A stretch of DNA of 49,682 nucleotides, from contig CAYWRO010000022.1 of NCBI GenBank assembly GCA_964460345.1, forward strand, positions 1 through 49,682. Reading direction: 5' to 3'. The position numbers and the translations under genes are program-made. Positions 1-9,800 of the stretch are shown here, in pieces. Source of the stretch: CAYWRO01 sp964460345 (GTDB taxonomy: Bacteria; Planctomycetota; Phycisphaerae; Phycisphaerales; UBA1924). How positions within the stretch are numbered: the stretch's first letter is position 1; each line of letters begins with the position of its first letter. The notes beneath the pieces are model-generated. The model was not told the origin of the DNA. It searched no databases and saw only the letters and a list, made by a program, of their open reading frames with translations.

Positions 1-3000
1 CCAACGGCGAACTGCGCCAGAAGCTGCACCTGGAGGCCAAGGGAGAGATCGCTGAGCTGGCCGACACGATCAACGGCATGATCGACACGCTGGCCACCTT
101 CGCCGACCAGGTGACCAGCGTGGCCCGCGAGGTGGGCGTGGAGGGCAAGCTCGGCGGCCAGGCAAGCGTGCCGGGCGCGGCGGGCATCTGGAAGGCGCTC
201 ACGGACAACGTGAACCAGCTTGCCGAGAACCTTACCACGCAGGTGCGCGCGATCGCCGAGGTGGCGACGGCCGTGACCAAGGGCGACCTGACGCGCTCCA
301 TTCGCGTCGACGCTCGCGGCGAGGTCGCTTACCTCAAGGACAACATCAACGAGATGATCAACAACCTGCGTGAAACCACGCAGAAGAACTCCGATCAGGA
401 CTGGCTCAAGACCAACCTGGCCCGCTTCACCCGCATGCTCCAGGGTCAGCGCGATCTCATGACCGTTTCGCGCCTGATCCTCTCAGAGCTTGCCCCACTC
501 GTCTCCGCCCACCATGGCGCCTTCTTCGTCATGGACACGGCCGGCGAGGAGCCGAAGCTCCGCCTGCTGGCCGGCTACGCCTACGACGCCGATGGCGAGT
601 TGGAACGCGAGTTCCAGCTTGGAGAAGGGCTCATTGGCCAGTGCGCGGCGGAGCGCGAGCGCATTCTCCTCGAGCAGGTCCCGGCCGATTACCTGCGCAT
701 CAACTCGGGTCTGGGCAAGGCCGCACCGGCCAGCATCATCATCCTCCCCGTGCTCTTCGAGGGGCAGGTCAAGGCCGTCATTGAACTGGCCTCGTTCCAG
801 CAGTTCAACGCGATGCACGGCACCTTCCTCGATCAGCTCACCGAATCGATCGGCATCGTCATCAACACAATCGAAGCCAACATGCGCACGGAGGAACTGC
901 TCAAGCAGTCGCAGTCGCTGGCCGGCGAACTGCAGAGTGGCCAGGAAGAACTGCAGCGCACCAATGCCCAGCTTGAGGAGAAGGCGCGGCTGCTGGCCGA
1001 GCAGAACTCAGAGGTGGAGCGCAAGAACCGCGAAGTCGAGCAGGCCAAGGTCGCTCTCGAAGAAAAGGCAACACAGCTTGCGCTGACCAGTAAGTACAAG
1101 TCCGAGTTCCTTGCCAATATGTCGCACGAACTCCGGACACCTCTCAACAGCCTCCTCATCCTCGCCCACCAGCTCGTTGAGAATCCGGACGGCAACCTGA
1201 ATGAGAAGCAAGTCAAGTTCGCCCGCACCATTCACTCCGCGGGCACCGACCTCATGGGTCTCATCAACGACATCCTCGATCTCTCCAAGATCGAGTCCGG
1301 CACCGTCACCATCGAGATAGACGAAGTCCTCTTCAGCGATCTGCGCGAGTTCGTCGACCGCACGTTCCACCACGTGGCCGACGACAAGGGCATCGAGTTC
1401 GAGATCGAGATGGGAGACAATCTTCCGCCCCTGCTGGCCACCGACTCCAAGCGACTGCGCCAGGTCATTAAGAATCTCCTTTCCAACGCTTTCAAGTTCA
1501 CCGCCGAAGGCCGCGTTGCGCTCAAGGTCGAAACCGTGGACGCCGGCTGGAGCAGCGATCACGCCACCCTCGACGCCGCCGATCGGGTCGTGGCCATTTC
1601 GGTCAGCGATACCGGCATCGGCATTCCACCCGACAAGCAGCGGCTCATCTTCGAGGCCTTCCAGCAGGCCGACGGCTCCACCGCACGCAAGTACGGCGGA
1701 ACGGGCCTGGGACTCTCCATCAGTCGCGAAATCGCGCGCCTTCTCGGCGGCGAGATCACGCTGGAGAGCGCGCCGGGAGTCGGCTCAACTTTCACCCTCT
1801 ACATCCCCGATCAGCACCCCTCCCTCTCCGGACGTGCAAACCATCTCCCGCAGCGCCTGCTGCCGGAAGCCGAGCGCCTCGCCGGCGCTGTTCCCGCGCC
1901 GGCGCGAGCCGCCTACGAGCTTCAGGACGATGTCAACAGCATCGAACCGGGCGACCGCGTCCTGCTCATTATTGAGAACGAGACCGGCTTCGCCCGGATC
2001 CTTCACGACCTGGCGCACGAAGCGGGCCTCAAGGTTCTGGTCGCCTCCCGCGGCGACACCGCTTTGGCGCTTGCACGCCGATTCCGTCCCGCCGCGGCGA
2101 CGCTCGACCTGCGTCTGCCCGACATGTCCGGGGCGGAGGTGCTCACCGCCCTGAAGCGCAATGCCGAGACCCGGGACATCCCCGTTCACGTCATCTCCGG
2201 CATCGCCGAAGGGCACGAGGAGATCCTTAAGCTCGGCGCCGCCTCCTACTGGCTCAAGCCGGTCGACGCTCCCGCGCTCCAGTTGCTGCTTCGCCAGATT
2301 CGAAAGAGCGGAGAGCCGCGCCGCATTTACGTCGCCACCGATGAGCGCGAGCAGATCGCCGCGGCGATCACCGCCATCGAGACGGACAACATCGCGCTGG
2401 CGACCTTCCCACAGGGTCAGGCTCTACTGCAGGCCGTGCGTGAGCATCGCCCGGACTGCCTCATCCTCCCGCCGCGGCTGCCCGACATGACCTCAGCCGA
2501 CCTGCTTGCCCGGATCGAAAGCAAGCCAAACGAGGCCCCGCTGCCGGTCTTTCTCTATTCCGGTGAACCTCTGTCACGCAAGGTCAGCCAGCAACTCAGG
2601 TCCGCCGCGGGCAAAGGCTTCGACGTTCGCACCATCTCGACTCCGGATCGCCTTCGCGAGGAGGTTCACAGCTTCTTCCATCCGCCCATTCTCGTCATTC
2701 CTTCCGGCCGCCCCGCACCGAAGAAGGTGCGTCCGGAAGAACTTGAACAGCTTGCGGCCAAGCGCGTTCTCGTCGTCGACGACGATGTGCGCAACATCTT
2801 TGCGCTGACAAGCCTTCTTGAACGCTACAAGATGGACGTTCTCTACGCCGACAACGGCCGTACTGCTATCTCCATGCTTCAGGAAACATCCGGTATCGAC
2901 ATCATCCTGATGGACATCATGATGCCGGAAATGGACGGCTTCCAGGCCATGCGCGAGATCCGTCGCCTTGACCGGTTCCGTGAACTGCCCATCATCGCGC

Positions 3001-3182
3001 TGACCGCGCGCGCCATGAAGGGCGATCGCGAGAAGTGCATTGAGGCCGGTGCGTCTGATTACATCCCCAAGCCCGTTGCGCCCGATCAACTCCTGTCCGT
3101 CCTGTGCGCCTGGGTCGTGGACAGGACCGCCGAAGATGACGCGTCCGACCGCACCGAAGCTGTCAGCGCCGCTCGCCCATGA
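1..3182 (+). CDS. Hybrid sensor histidine kinase with HAMP, GAF and three receiver modules (5' partial)
   Basis: The reading frame is open from base 3, so the start lies outside the window. The visible part begins with tandem HAMP-like repeats (to about 400), followed by a GAF-like domain (about 420-880) and a long Glu/Gln/Lys-rich coiled coil (about 890-1090). The kinase core has the H-box FLANMSHELRTPLNS, with its phospho-accepting His codon at 1125, and an ATPase domain with DTGIGIPPDKQ and GGTGLGLSIS. Three receiver-type modules follow. The first (about 1950-2310) keeps LDLRLPDM but has IEN in place of the acidic pair. The second (about 2320-2690) has no phospho-acceptor Asp (LILPPRLPDM). 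The third (about 2755-3115) is canonical, with VVDDD, Asp at 2913 and a late KP. Members of this family relay phosphate from His to Asp. No membrane segment is visible in this part. The stop overlaps the next start (ATGA), so the genes are probably cotranscribed. The input signal is unknown. Confidence 0.93.
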   Translation, partial: NGELRQKLHLEAKGEIAELADTINGMIDTLATFADQVTSVAREVGVEGKLGGQASVPGAAGIWKALTDNVNQLAENLTTQVRAIAEVATAVTKGDLTRSIRVDARGEVAYLKDNINEMINNLRETTQKNSDQDWLKTNLARFTRMLQGQRDLMTVSRLILSELAPLVSAHHGAFFVMDTAGEEPKLRLLAGYAYDADGELEREFQLGEGLIGQCAAERERILLEQVPADYLRINSGLGKAAPASIIILPVLFEGQVKAVIELASFQQFNAMHGTFLDQLTESIGIVINTIEANMRTEELLKQSQSLAGELQSGQEELQRTNAQLEEKARLLAEQNSEVERKNREVEQAKVALEEKATQLALTSKYKSEFLANMSHELRTPLNSLLILAHQLVENPDGNLNEKQVKFARTIHSAGTDLMGLINDILDLSKIESGTVTIEIDEVLFSDLREFVDRTFHHVADDKGIEFEIEMGDNLPPLLATDSKRLRQVIKNLLSNAFKFTAEGRVALKVETVDAGWSSDHATLDAADRVVAISVSDTGIGIPPDKQRLIFEAFQQADGSTARKYGGTGLGLSISREIARLLGGEITLESAPGVGSTFTLYIPDQHPSLSGRANHLPQRLLPEAERLAGAVPAPARAAYELQDDVNSIEPGDRVLLIIENETGFARILHDLAHEAGLKVLVASRGDTALALARRFRPAAATLDLRLPDMSGAEVLTALKRNAETRDIPVHVISGIAEGHEEILKLGAASYWLKPVDAPALQLLLRQIRKSGEPRRIYVATDEREQIAAAITAIETDNIALATFPQGQALLQAVREHRPDCLILPPRLPDMTSADLLARIESKPNEAPLPVFLYSGEPLSRKVSQQLRSAAGKGFDVRTISTPDRLREEVHSFFHPPILVIPSGRPAPKKVRPEELEQLAAKRVLVVDDDVRNIFALTSLLERYKMDVLYADNGRTAISMLQETSGIDIILMDIMMPEMDGFQAMREIRRLDRFRELPIIALTARAMKGDREKCIEAGASDYIPKPVAPDQLLSVLCAWVVDRTAEDDASDRTEAVSAARP

Positions 3183-4717
3183 AGGATCGCCCGATGAACA
3201 TGCCCGATTCCCTCCCCGTCGACATCCTCCTTGTCGACGATAATCCGGGAAAAATGCTCGCTCTTGAGAGCGCACTTGCCCCGCTCGGCGAGAACCTGGT
3301 CACCGCCGCCTCCGGCAGAGAAGCGCTGCGGCACCTCCTTGACCGCGACTTCGCAACGGTCATCCTCGACGTGAACATGCCGGAGATGGACGGCTTTGAG
3401 ACCGCCCAACTCATCCGCGCCCGCAAGCGATCCGAGCACGTTCCGATTATCTTCGTCTCCGCGGTCAATATCGATGAGACCGACGCTCGACGCGGCTATT
3501 CACTGGGCGCGGTGGACTACATCTTCGCGCCAATCATCCCCGAGATTCTGCGCGCCAAGGTCGCCGTGTTCGTTGATCTTCACCGCAAGCGCGAGGAGGC
3601 CAACCTCCACGCTCGCCGACTCGAAGAACGCGGCCGGCAGCTTGAGCAGAGCCAGCGCCAGCTTCGGATGGCCGAGCGCATGGCCGCCATCGGAACCCTC
3701 TGCGCCGGACTCGGCCACGACATGGGCAATCTTCTCCTGCCGATCACGGCGCGCCTCGAGGCCATGCGGCGCGATGAGCTCACGCCCGAGATCGAGGAGA
3801 ACCTCGAAACGATCGCCACCTGCGTCAGCTATCTCCGCCGGCTCTCGGGCGGCCTGCGGCTCCTCGCCCTTGATCCCGAGAAGGAGTCTCCCGACCAGTC
3901 CACGACGCTCCAGTCCTGGTGGACCGACACCTGCCCCATCCTCCGGAACGCTGTGCCGCGAGGGATCTCACTCGACTTCACCGCCGATGACGTTCCTCCC
4001 GTTTGCATCGCCCCCCACCTGCTCACGCAGGCCATCTTCAACCTTGTCCAGAACGCGGGCGAGGCCCTCCGCGGCAATGACGACGGCGTCATTCGCGTCT
4101 GGGCCACGCTCGAACCGGGACACACCGACCGCATCCGCATCGGTGTCACCGACAACGGTCCCGGTATGACCGCCGAGGTCGCGGCCCGCTGCTTTGATCC
4201 TTTCTACACCACGAAGACGCGCGCAATCTCGACCGGCCTGGGACTGGCGCTGGTCAACGGGATCGTCCAGAAGGCAGGCGGCACCCTGGACGTGAACTCC
4301 GTGGAAGGAGAAGGCACCACCTTCAGTTTCCTGATCGACGCCAACCTCGCCTGCGACGTCGAGCGCCCCGTCGGGATCATCGCTCTCAAGGACCAGCGCG
4401 TCCGCGGCTTTGCCGCCGGCCTCCTCCGCGTCGCCGGCTTCGACGTCCAGACGGCTCTGCCTGACCTTCACCAGGGCGCCGCCCTGCTCATTACCGATCA
4501 GGCGCCGGATCTGCCTGAAGTCGCCCGAACCTTCTGCAACGACAACCCGCGGCGGCGGGTCCTTGTGCATGCCGACGGCGCAATCTCTCTGCCGGACTGC
4601 GTGGTCGGTTTCCGGCTCGCTGGGGAGAGCGGCACGCTTCGTCATCGCGTCCGCGAGTTCGTGGCCGAGTGCGTCAATGCCGAAACGAGCGCCGAACCTG
4701 AAGAGGCAAGCGCATGA
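3179..4717 (+). CDS. Receiver-histidine kinase (REC-HisKA-HATPase)
   Basis: This 512-residue protein overlaps the upstream kinase by ATGA. An N-terminal receiver domain (about residues 12-130) has LLVDDN and phospho-acceptor VILDVNMPEMDG. The usual KP near its end is FAP (GAVDYIFAPIIP), so the conserved Lys is missing. A short coiled coil leads to a divergent H-box (LCAGLGHDMGNLLLPI) and an ATPase domain with NLVQNAGEAL, DNGPGM, FDPFYTTK and TGLGLALV, which resembles NtrB/PAS-type kinases. The last 130 residues are weakly conserved and may be a degenerate receiver. The likely role is to take phosphate or a regulatory cue from the upstream hybrid kinase and act on the following response regulator. 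An alternative start is the in-frame ATG at 3194. The domain calls are firm; the wiring is inferred from gene order. Confidence 0.92.
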   Translation: MKDRPMNMPDSLPVDILLVDDNPGKMLALESALAPLGENLVTAASGREALRHLLDRDFATVILDVNMPEMDGFETAQLIRARKRSEHVPIIFVSAVNIDETDARRGYSLGAVDYIFAPIIPEILRAKVAVFVDLHRKREEANLHARRLEERGRQLEQSQRQLRMAERMAAIGTLCAGLGHDMGNLLLPITARLEAMRRDELTPEIEENLETIATCVSYLRRLSGGLRLLALDPEKESPDQSTTLQSWWTDTCPILRNAVPRGISLDFTADDVPPVCIAPHLLTQAIFNLVQNAGEALRGNDDGVIRVWATLEPGHTDRIRIGVTDNGPGMTAEVAARCFDPFYTTKTRAISTGLGLALVNGIVQKAGGTLDVNSVEGEGTTFSFLIDANLACDVERPVGIIALKDQRVRGFAAGLLRVAGFDVQTALPDLHQGAALLITDQAPDLPEVARTFCNDNPRRRVLVHADGAISLPDCVVGFRLAGESGTLRHRVREFVAECVNAETSAEPEEASA

Positions 4718-5135
4718 GCCAGCCGGAGGGCCAGATCGTCAGGGTGCTGTGCGTTGACGACAACGCCTTGATTGTTCAGGCGCTCAATCATCGGCTCGCC
4801 ATGGAGCCATGGCTCCACGTCGTTGATGTCCTCCAGCGGGCCGATCACCTCGCCGAAGCCGCCGTCGCGACCAGTGCCGACATCGTCCTGCTCGACGTCG
4901 ACATGCCGGACGGGACGCCTTCGACGCCCTCGAGGAACTCGTGCTCTGGCGACCGGAAACCCGCTGCATCATGCTCAGCGGGTACGCCCGCACCGACCTG
5001 CTCGACCGCGCGGCCTCCGTCGGGGCCTGGGGATACGTGACGAAGCACGCCGGCGCCGAGGCCGTGGTCGCGGCCATCCGCGGCGTTTGCGACGGGCAGT
5101 TCGTCATCAGCCCGGACGTTCAGGGCCCGGCCTGA
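4714..5135 (+). pseudogene. Response regulator receiver gene, interrupted by a one-base frameshift
   Basis: The first frame (from the ATG at 4714, which overlaps the upstream stop) encodes a receiver start with VLCVDDNALIVQALNHRL and the phospho-acceptor strand IVLLDVDMP. It then runs into unrelated residues and stops at 5040. From about 4908 the rest of a receiver appears in the frame one base earlier (LEELVLWRPETRCIMLSGYA, then AWGYVTKHAG with the conserved Lys), ending at 5135. Adding one base in the GG run near 4908 would give a normal single-domain regulator of about 140 residues with no DNA-binding domain. The matching ends suggest a recent mutation or an assembly error; both halves are otherwise intact. 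Partners are probably the two kinases upstream. Confidence 0.8.
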
Positions 5136-5147
5136 CCGGGCTCCCTG
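5121..5147 (+). terminator. GC-rich hairpin at the end of the signalling operon
   Basis: CAGGG at 5121-5125 pairs with CCCTG at 5143-5147, with an inner CCGG/CCGG stem. The hairpin covers the stop codon of the frameshifted regulator. No T-tract follows, so it is only a weak candidate for an intrinsic terminator. Confidence 0.3.
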
Positions 5148-5257
5148 AGCGTGCGCTGCCGCTTACCGGACTCCTGGTGTTTTCCCTGGTTTTCGCCTGG
5201 GTGGGTTCGGGTTGCCCCGGTTCTGTTGATTTCAGGCGCTGCTTCGCCGCGGTTTGC

Positions 5258-5286
5258 TTGACAACCCCCCAACAAGCGTGTCTACT
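5258..5286 (+). promoter_or_regulatory. Sigma-70-like promoter ahead of the first dockerin protein
   Basis: TTGACA at 5258-5263 is followed, after a 17-base spacer, by TCTACT at 5281-5286, which matches four of six bases of the -10 consensus. Transcription would start near 5293 and leave a leader of over 300 bases before the likely start at 5617. The rest of the gap 5136-5616 has no convincing gene. It holds a 12-base palindrome CCGCACGTGCGG at 5410-5421. The promoter is predicted from consensus only. Confidence 0.4.
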
Positions 5287-5616
5287 GGGCTCCGCCGGGA
5301 GGTGTCGCTCTGACCTGCACATGCAGATCCGCTTGAACGGATGGCACGCTGGGCCGCGCGTTATCGGACACGCGGGATCAAGCCCGCCAGCGCCGTTCCT
5401 TGACGGGCTCCGCACGTGCGGCTACAACGGGCCCCAGCGACGCTCAGGGAGGCGCCCGGCCTGAGTCGGCAGAGCCGGCAGAACCGGGAAAACGCGCGGC
5501 CCGCCGCGGCGCGCAGCTCGGCACTCACGGGAGTTCCATCCACGCCGGAACGATTCCGGCTTGGTCGCATTCGGATGCAAACGCATATGACCGGGCAAGT
5601 TACGACACTTTCCAGC

Positions 5617-6783
5617 ATGAAGGCGGCAATCGCTGCCGCGGCTGCGTTCCTGACGGCCGCGGCGGCCGCGCGCGCGGGCGTCGACATCGTCCTCGTCCCG
5701 GAACAGACCGTCGCCGAGGTGGGCCAAACGGTGCGTGTCGGCATCATGCTCGTCGCCGACTCCGCCGAAACCGAGCTGGTTTCCGCGGCCCAGGTGATCA
5801 TCGCGTGGGACCCGGCCCAACTCCACCTGTTTGGTAATGACAGCACCGGGGCCGTTCCTCTGCTCAGCGGCGGGTTTCCCCTTGACCCCCATGGGGTAAA
5901 CGAGGTCTCCCCGCCGCAGGACGGCTCCGGCCTTTTCCTCGCCTTTGCCCCCCTCATGTCGGCGATCACGGTCGATCAGGAGGGCGTTCTTCTTGGAACG
6001 ATGCTCTTTGAGGGAGTCACTCCGGGCTACGCCGCGATTGATGTGCCCGCCGCGGGCGGGCCTTCCGATACGCCCACCGTCATCTTCGACGGAGGTGAAC
6101 CGAACCTCGACATCACGGGCACTCGGTCGGGAACCAACATCGCCGTCGGGCTTCCGCCGGTTGAGCTTGCCCTGGACGTGGTCCCCGAGGGCCCCGTCTC
6201 GGCGGGCAGCGAGGTGACGGTCACGCTTTCCATGCGCGATCTGTTCGGCCGGCCCGTTGCAGGCTTTCAGGCGTTCCTCGAGTTTGATCCATCCGAGCTC
6301 GCCTTTGTCAGCGGCGAGTACACCGTCGAGCCATTTGGATCTGCGCTCATCGACCCGATCGCTGCGACCGATAACGCCGTCAATCTTGCTGCCGGAGTTG
6401 ATGTTCTCGGCGGCCAGGCGCCCGCGGGCGACGATGCTCTACTCGCAACGCTCACGTTCCAGGCGCTTCAACCGGGGTGCGTGGACTCGGTCCATTTCCG
6501 CACCAGCGAGCACACCGAGTCGCGCCTCTCGGATGCCGTGGGACAGGCCATTACGCCCCTCACACTCACACACTTCGAGCCGGATCCAACGCTGTGCGCC
6601 TGCCCCTGCGAGCGGGACGGCGAAGCCGGCATCGATGTCTTCGACCTGCTTGCTTATCTGGACCAATGGTTCGCCGCGGATGCGGCGGCAGAACTCACCG
6701 GTGATTCACCACCCAACGTCGACGTCTTTGATCTTTTGATGTATCTTGACTGCTGGTTCGCGCCGCCCGAGGGGTGCGCGTGA
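5617..6783 (+). CDS. Exported cohesin-like protein with C-terminal dockerin-type repeats
   Basis: The protein has 388 residues from the ATG at 5617. This start was chosen because it places a signal peptide (MKAAIAAAAAFLTAAAAARA, cut before GVDI) at the N-terminus. The frame is open back to a GTG at 5416, and in-frame ATGs at 5575 and 5587 are alternatives. No clear Shine-Dalgarno sequence precedes any of them. Two beta-rich cohesin-like domains follow (about 22-170 and 182-315), with features such as IAWDPAQL and LEFDPSEL. After a Cys-rich linker come two dockerin-like motifs, IDVFDLLAYLDQWF and VDVFDLLMYLDCWF, and the protein ends in GCA. Such C-termini resemble the GC-type dockerin anchors I associate with Phycisphaerae and may serve in export or surface attachment. 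The related gene at 6894 has the same ending. The function beyond the cell surface is unknown. Confidence 0.82.
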   Translation: MKAAIAAAAAFLTAAAAARAGVDIVLVPEQTVAEVGQTVRVGIMLVADSAETELVSAAQVIIAWDPAQLHLFGNDSTGAVPLLSGGFPLDPHGVNEVSPPQDGSGLFLAFAPLMSAITVDQEGVLLGTMLFEGVTPGYAAIDVPAAGGPSDTPTVIFDGGEPNLDITGTRSGTNIAVGLPPVELALDVVPEGPVSAGSEVTVTLSMRDLFGRPVAGFQAFLEFDPSELAFVSGEYTVEPFGSALIDPIAATDNAVNLAAGVDVLGGQAPAGDDALLATLTFQALQPGCVDSVHFRTSEHTESRLSDAVGQAITPLTLTHFEPDPTLCACPCERDGEAGIDVFDLLAYLDQWFAADAAAELTGDSPPNVDVFDLLMYLDCWFAPPEGCA

Positions 6784-6795
6784 TTGTTCGACCAC

Positions 6796-6818
6796 AGCGC
6801 CTGGACGGCGCTTCTGTT
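6796..6818 (+). terminator. Possible intrinsic terminator between the two dockerin-type genes
   Basis: AGCGCC at 6796-6801 pairs with GGCGCT at 6807-6812 across a five-base loop and is followed by TCTGTT. The stem is short and the T-run imperfect, so confidence is moderate to low. Confidence 0.4.
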
Positions 6819-6893
6819 AACCAATTCGATACGCGAAGTTTGTGCCCAATGGTCGGTCAACCTGCCGACCTCGCGCGCGAAGGAGGATGAGGG

Positions 6894-9800
6894 ATGCTTT
6901 TGAGTTCCAACCGCGGTCCGCAATGCGTTCTTGCCGCCCTGGTCGCCGCCGCGGGGTTATCGGCGAGTACACAGGCACAGACGCTCTCCCTCACCACCCT
7001 CGACACCTGCTACAACGCCGGTGAGACGACGGTCACCGTGGCCGTCGATCTGACCGCATCGCCGGTGGACGTCGTGGGCGGCCAGTTCTTTCTTCAGTAT
7101 GACGCGGCGGTGCTCCAGTTTGTCTCGGCCGAGCCGGGCGATGCGCCATTCGACTTCCAGATCCACGAGACCGTCGACGCCGTCGCCGGCACCATCAACT
7201 ACGCCACCGGCGTGGACCCCTTTGACAATCCCCCGCCTCCCGGCGTTCCCGCCGGCCGCATGGCTGTCCTGACCTTTACCGCCGTCGGCGAGGTCTGCGA
7301 CGCCGCGGGTCTCGTGGCGTTCCGCGCCAACGAACCGGCCACCACCGTCACCGACGACACGGGCGCCGACCTCCTCCCCACGCTGGCAGACCTGCCCGCC
7401 ATCACCATCGACGCCGCGGCCCCGAGCCTCAGCGGCGTCCCGGCGGACGTCATCATCGAGTGCAATGACCCCGTGCCCTCCCCCGCCACGCCCACGGCGA
7501 GCGATGCCTGCGACCCTGCCCCGATGGTCACCTTCGATGAGGTGACGACCCCGGGAGCCTGCCCCAACGCCTCGACAATCACGCGCACCTGGACAGCAAC
7601 CGATGCCTGCGGCAACACGACGACCGGCGTGCAGGTCATCACCATCGTTGATTCGACCGCCCCTGTTCTGACGCCCCCCGCCGACATCACGCTTGAGTGC
7701 GGCGACGATGCCTCCCCGGGCGGCCTCGCTGGTCAGGCCACGGCCACAGACAACTGCGACGCGGCTCCCACGGTCACCCACGCCGACACGGTCACGCCGG
7801 GCTCCTGCGAAGGCGCCTCCGTCATCACACGCGAGTGGATCGCCGAGGATGCCTGCGGCAATGTCGCCACGGCTGTCCAGACCATCACCATCCTGGACAC
7901 CACGCCACCCGCCGTCATCCCGCCGGCCGATGCCGTCGTTGAATGCGGCGGAGATACCACGCCGGCTTCGACGGGCTCGGCCACTTACGTCGACTGCGAC
8001 AACGCTGCCATGGTCTCCTTCGATGACGTGAGCACACCCGGCGACTGCCCGCAGGAGACCGTCATCGTCCGTACGTGGACCGTTGTTGACGCCTGCGGCA
8101 ATATCGGCACGGCCGATCAGACGATTACCGTGACGGACACCACCGCCCCGGTGCTCACAATTCCAGCGGACATCAGCGTCGAGTGTGGCTCGGACCTTAC
8201 ACCCGCGGGGACAGGCCAGGCTACCGCCACGGATAACTGCGACGGCGCGCCGGTCGTCACCTACAGCGACGTCAGCAACAGCATGTCCTGCCCCGAGGTG
8301 ATCACACGCACCTGGTCCGCCGAAGACGTCTGCGGCAACATCGCGACGGCCGTTCAGACCATCACGGTCACGGACAACACGGCGCCGGCCTTCACCTTCG
8401 TTCCCTCGGACCTCACAGTCGAGTGCGGCGACAGCACCGCCCCCTCAGAGACCGGCCAGGCCACGGCCACGGACAACTGCGGCGAGCCGATCATTACCTT
8501 CGAGGACGTCGCAGTGCCCGGCGCGTGCCCCGGTGAGCAAACGATCACGCGCACCTGGACTGCGTCCGATGCGTGTGGGTTGACGGTCACCGCCGATCAG
8601 GTGATCACCGTGGTTGACACCACTGCCCCCGTGGTCACGGCGCCGGCCGACCTCACGCTTGAGTGCGGCGACGACACGGATCCCGCCTTCACGGGCACCG
8701 CCACCGCAACCGATGCGTGCGATACCGCCCCGGTCGTCACGTACAGCGACGTGGTGACGGCCACCTGCGGCAACACAACCGTCATCACCCGCACCTGGTC
8801 CGCCACCGACGTGTGCGGGCAGGTCGGCACGGCCGATCAGATCATCACTCTTGAGGACACCACGCCGCCGGTTTTCGATGCGGCCTGCCCGCTCCCCGCG
8901 GTCACGGTCGTCGCCGATGCCGGCACGTGCACCGCCTCGGCCGCCTCCGTCGGGCTCGTCCCACCGGCCGCGACCGACACCTGCGGCGAGGTCACCGTCA
9001 CCGGGAGCCGCTCCGACGGCCTGACCATGGCCGATCCCTTCCCCTCGGACGAGGACGTCACCGTCACCTGGACTGCGACCGACGCGTGCGGCAACACGGC
9101 GGCCTGCGAACAGCTCGTCACTGTGGAGCCGGTGAACGAAGTCGTCATTGACCTCGAGCTCGAAACCGGCTTCGAGGCGGGCCCGTTCACACGGTGCATC
9201 ACCTTCCAGCTCTTCGCATGCGCGCCTTCGTTCACGGTCGAGACGGTGACGGCGCCCGTTACCTTCACCAGCGGCAGCGGCCAGGTCACGATCCAGATCC
9301 CCTGCGGTGAGTACACCTGCATCACGGCCCGCGACAGCCTCCACACGCTGCGCCAGACCGACAATGACGATTTCGGCGTCAACCCGATCGTCGGCAGCGT
9401 CTACGTCGCCAACTTCACGGCCTCGGGCGCCGGCGGGGATGATGACCGGCTCGTCGGCGGCAATCTCAATGACGATCTTGTTGTCGACATCCTCGACTTC
9501 GGCACGTTCATCGGCCGTTTCAGCTTCTCCGATCCCGCCGATACCACCTGCCCCCCCACCGGCATCAATGCCGACATCAACGGTGACGGCGCCGTCTTCG
9601 TCGAGGACTTCAACTTCATTTTCGTCAACTTCCTGGGCGCGAGCGAGAACAACTGCTGCGGGCAGCCGGGCCTGGTTGCTCCGGTTCAGCGGATCAGCGT
9701 CGCCGAGCTCATTGATACCGGCCGCGCTCACCTGGCCGTCGCCGACCTGAACAACGACGGCTGGCTGGATGCAGACGACATGGCCGCTTATCTCAACGGC

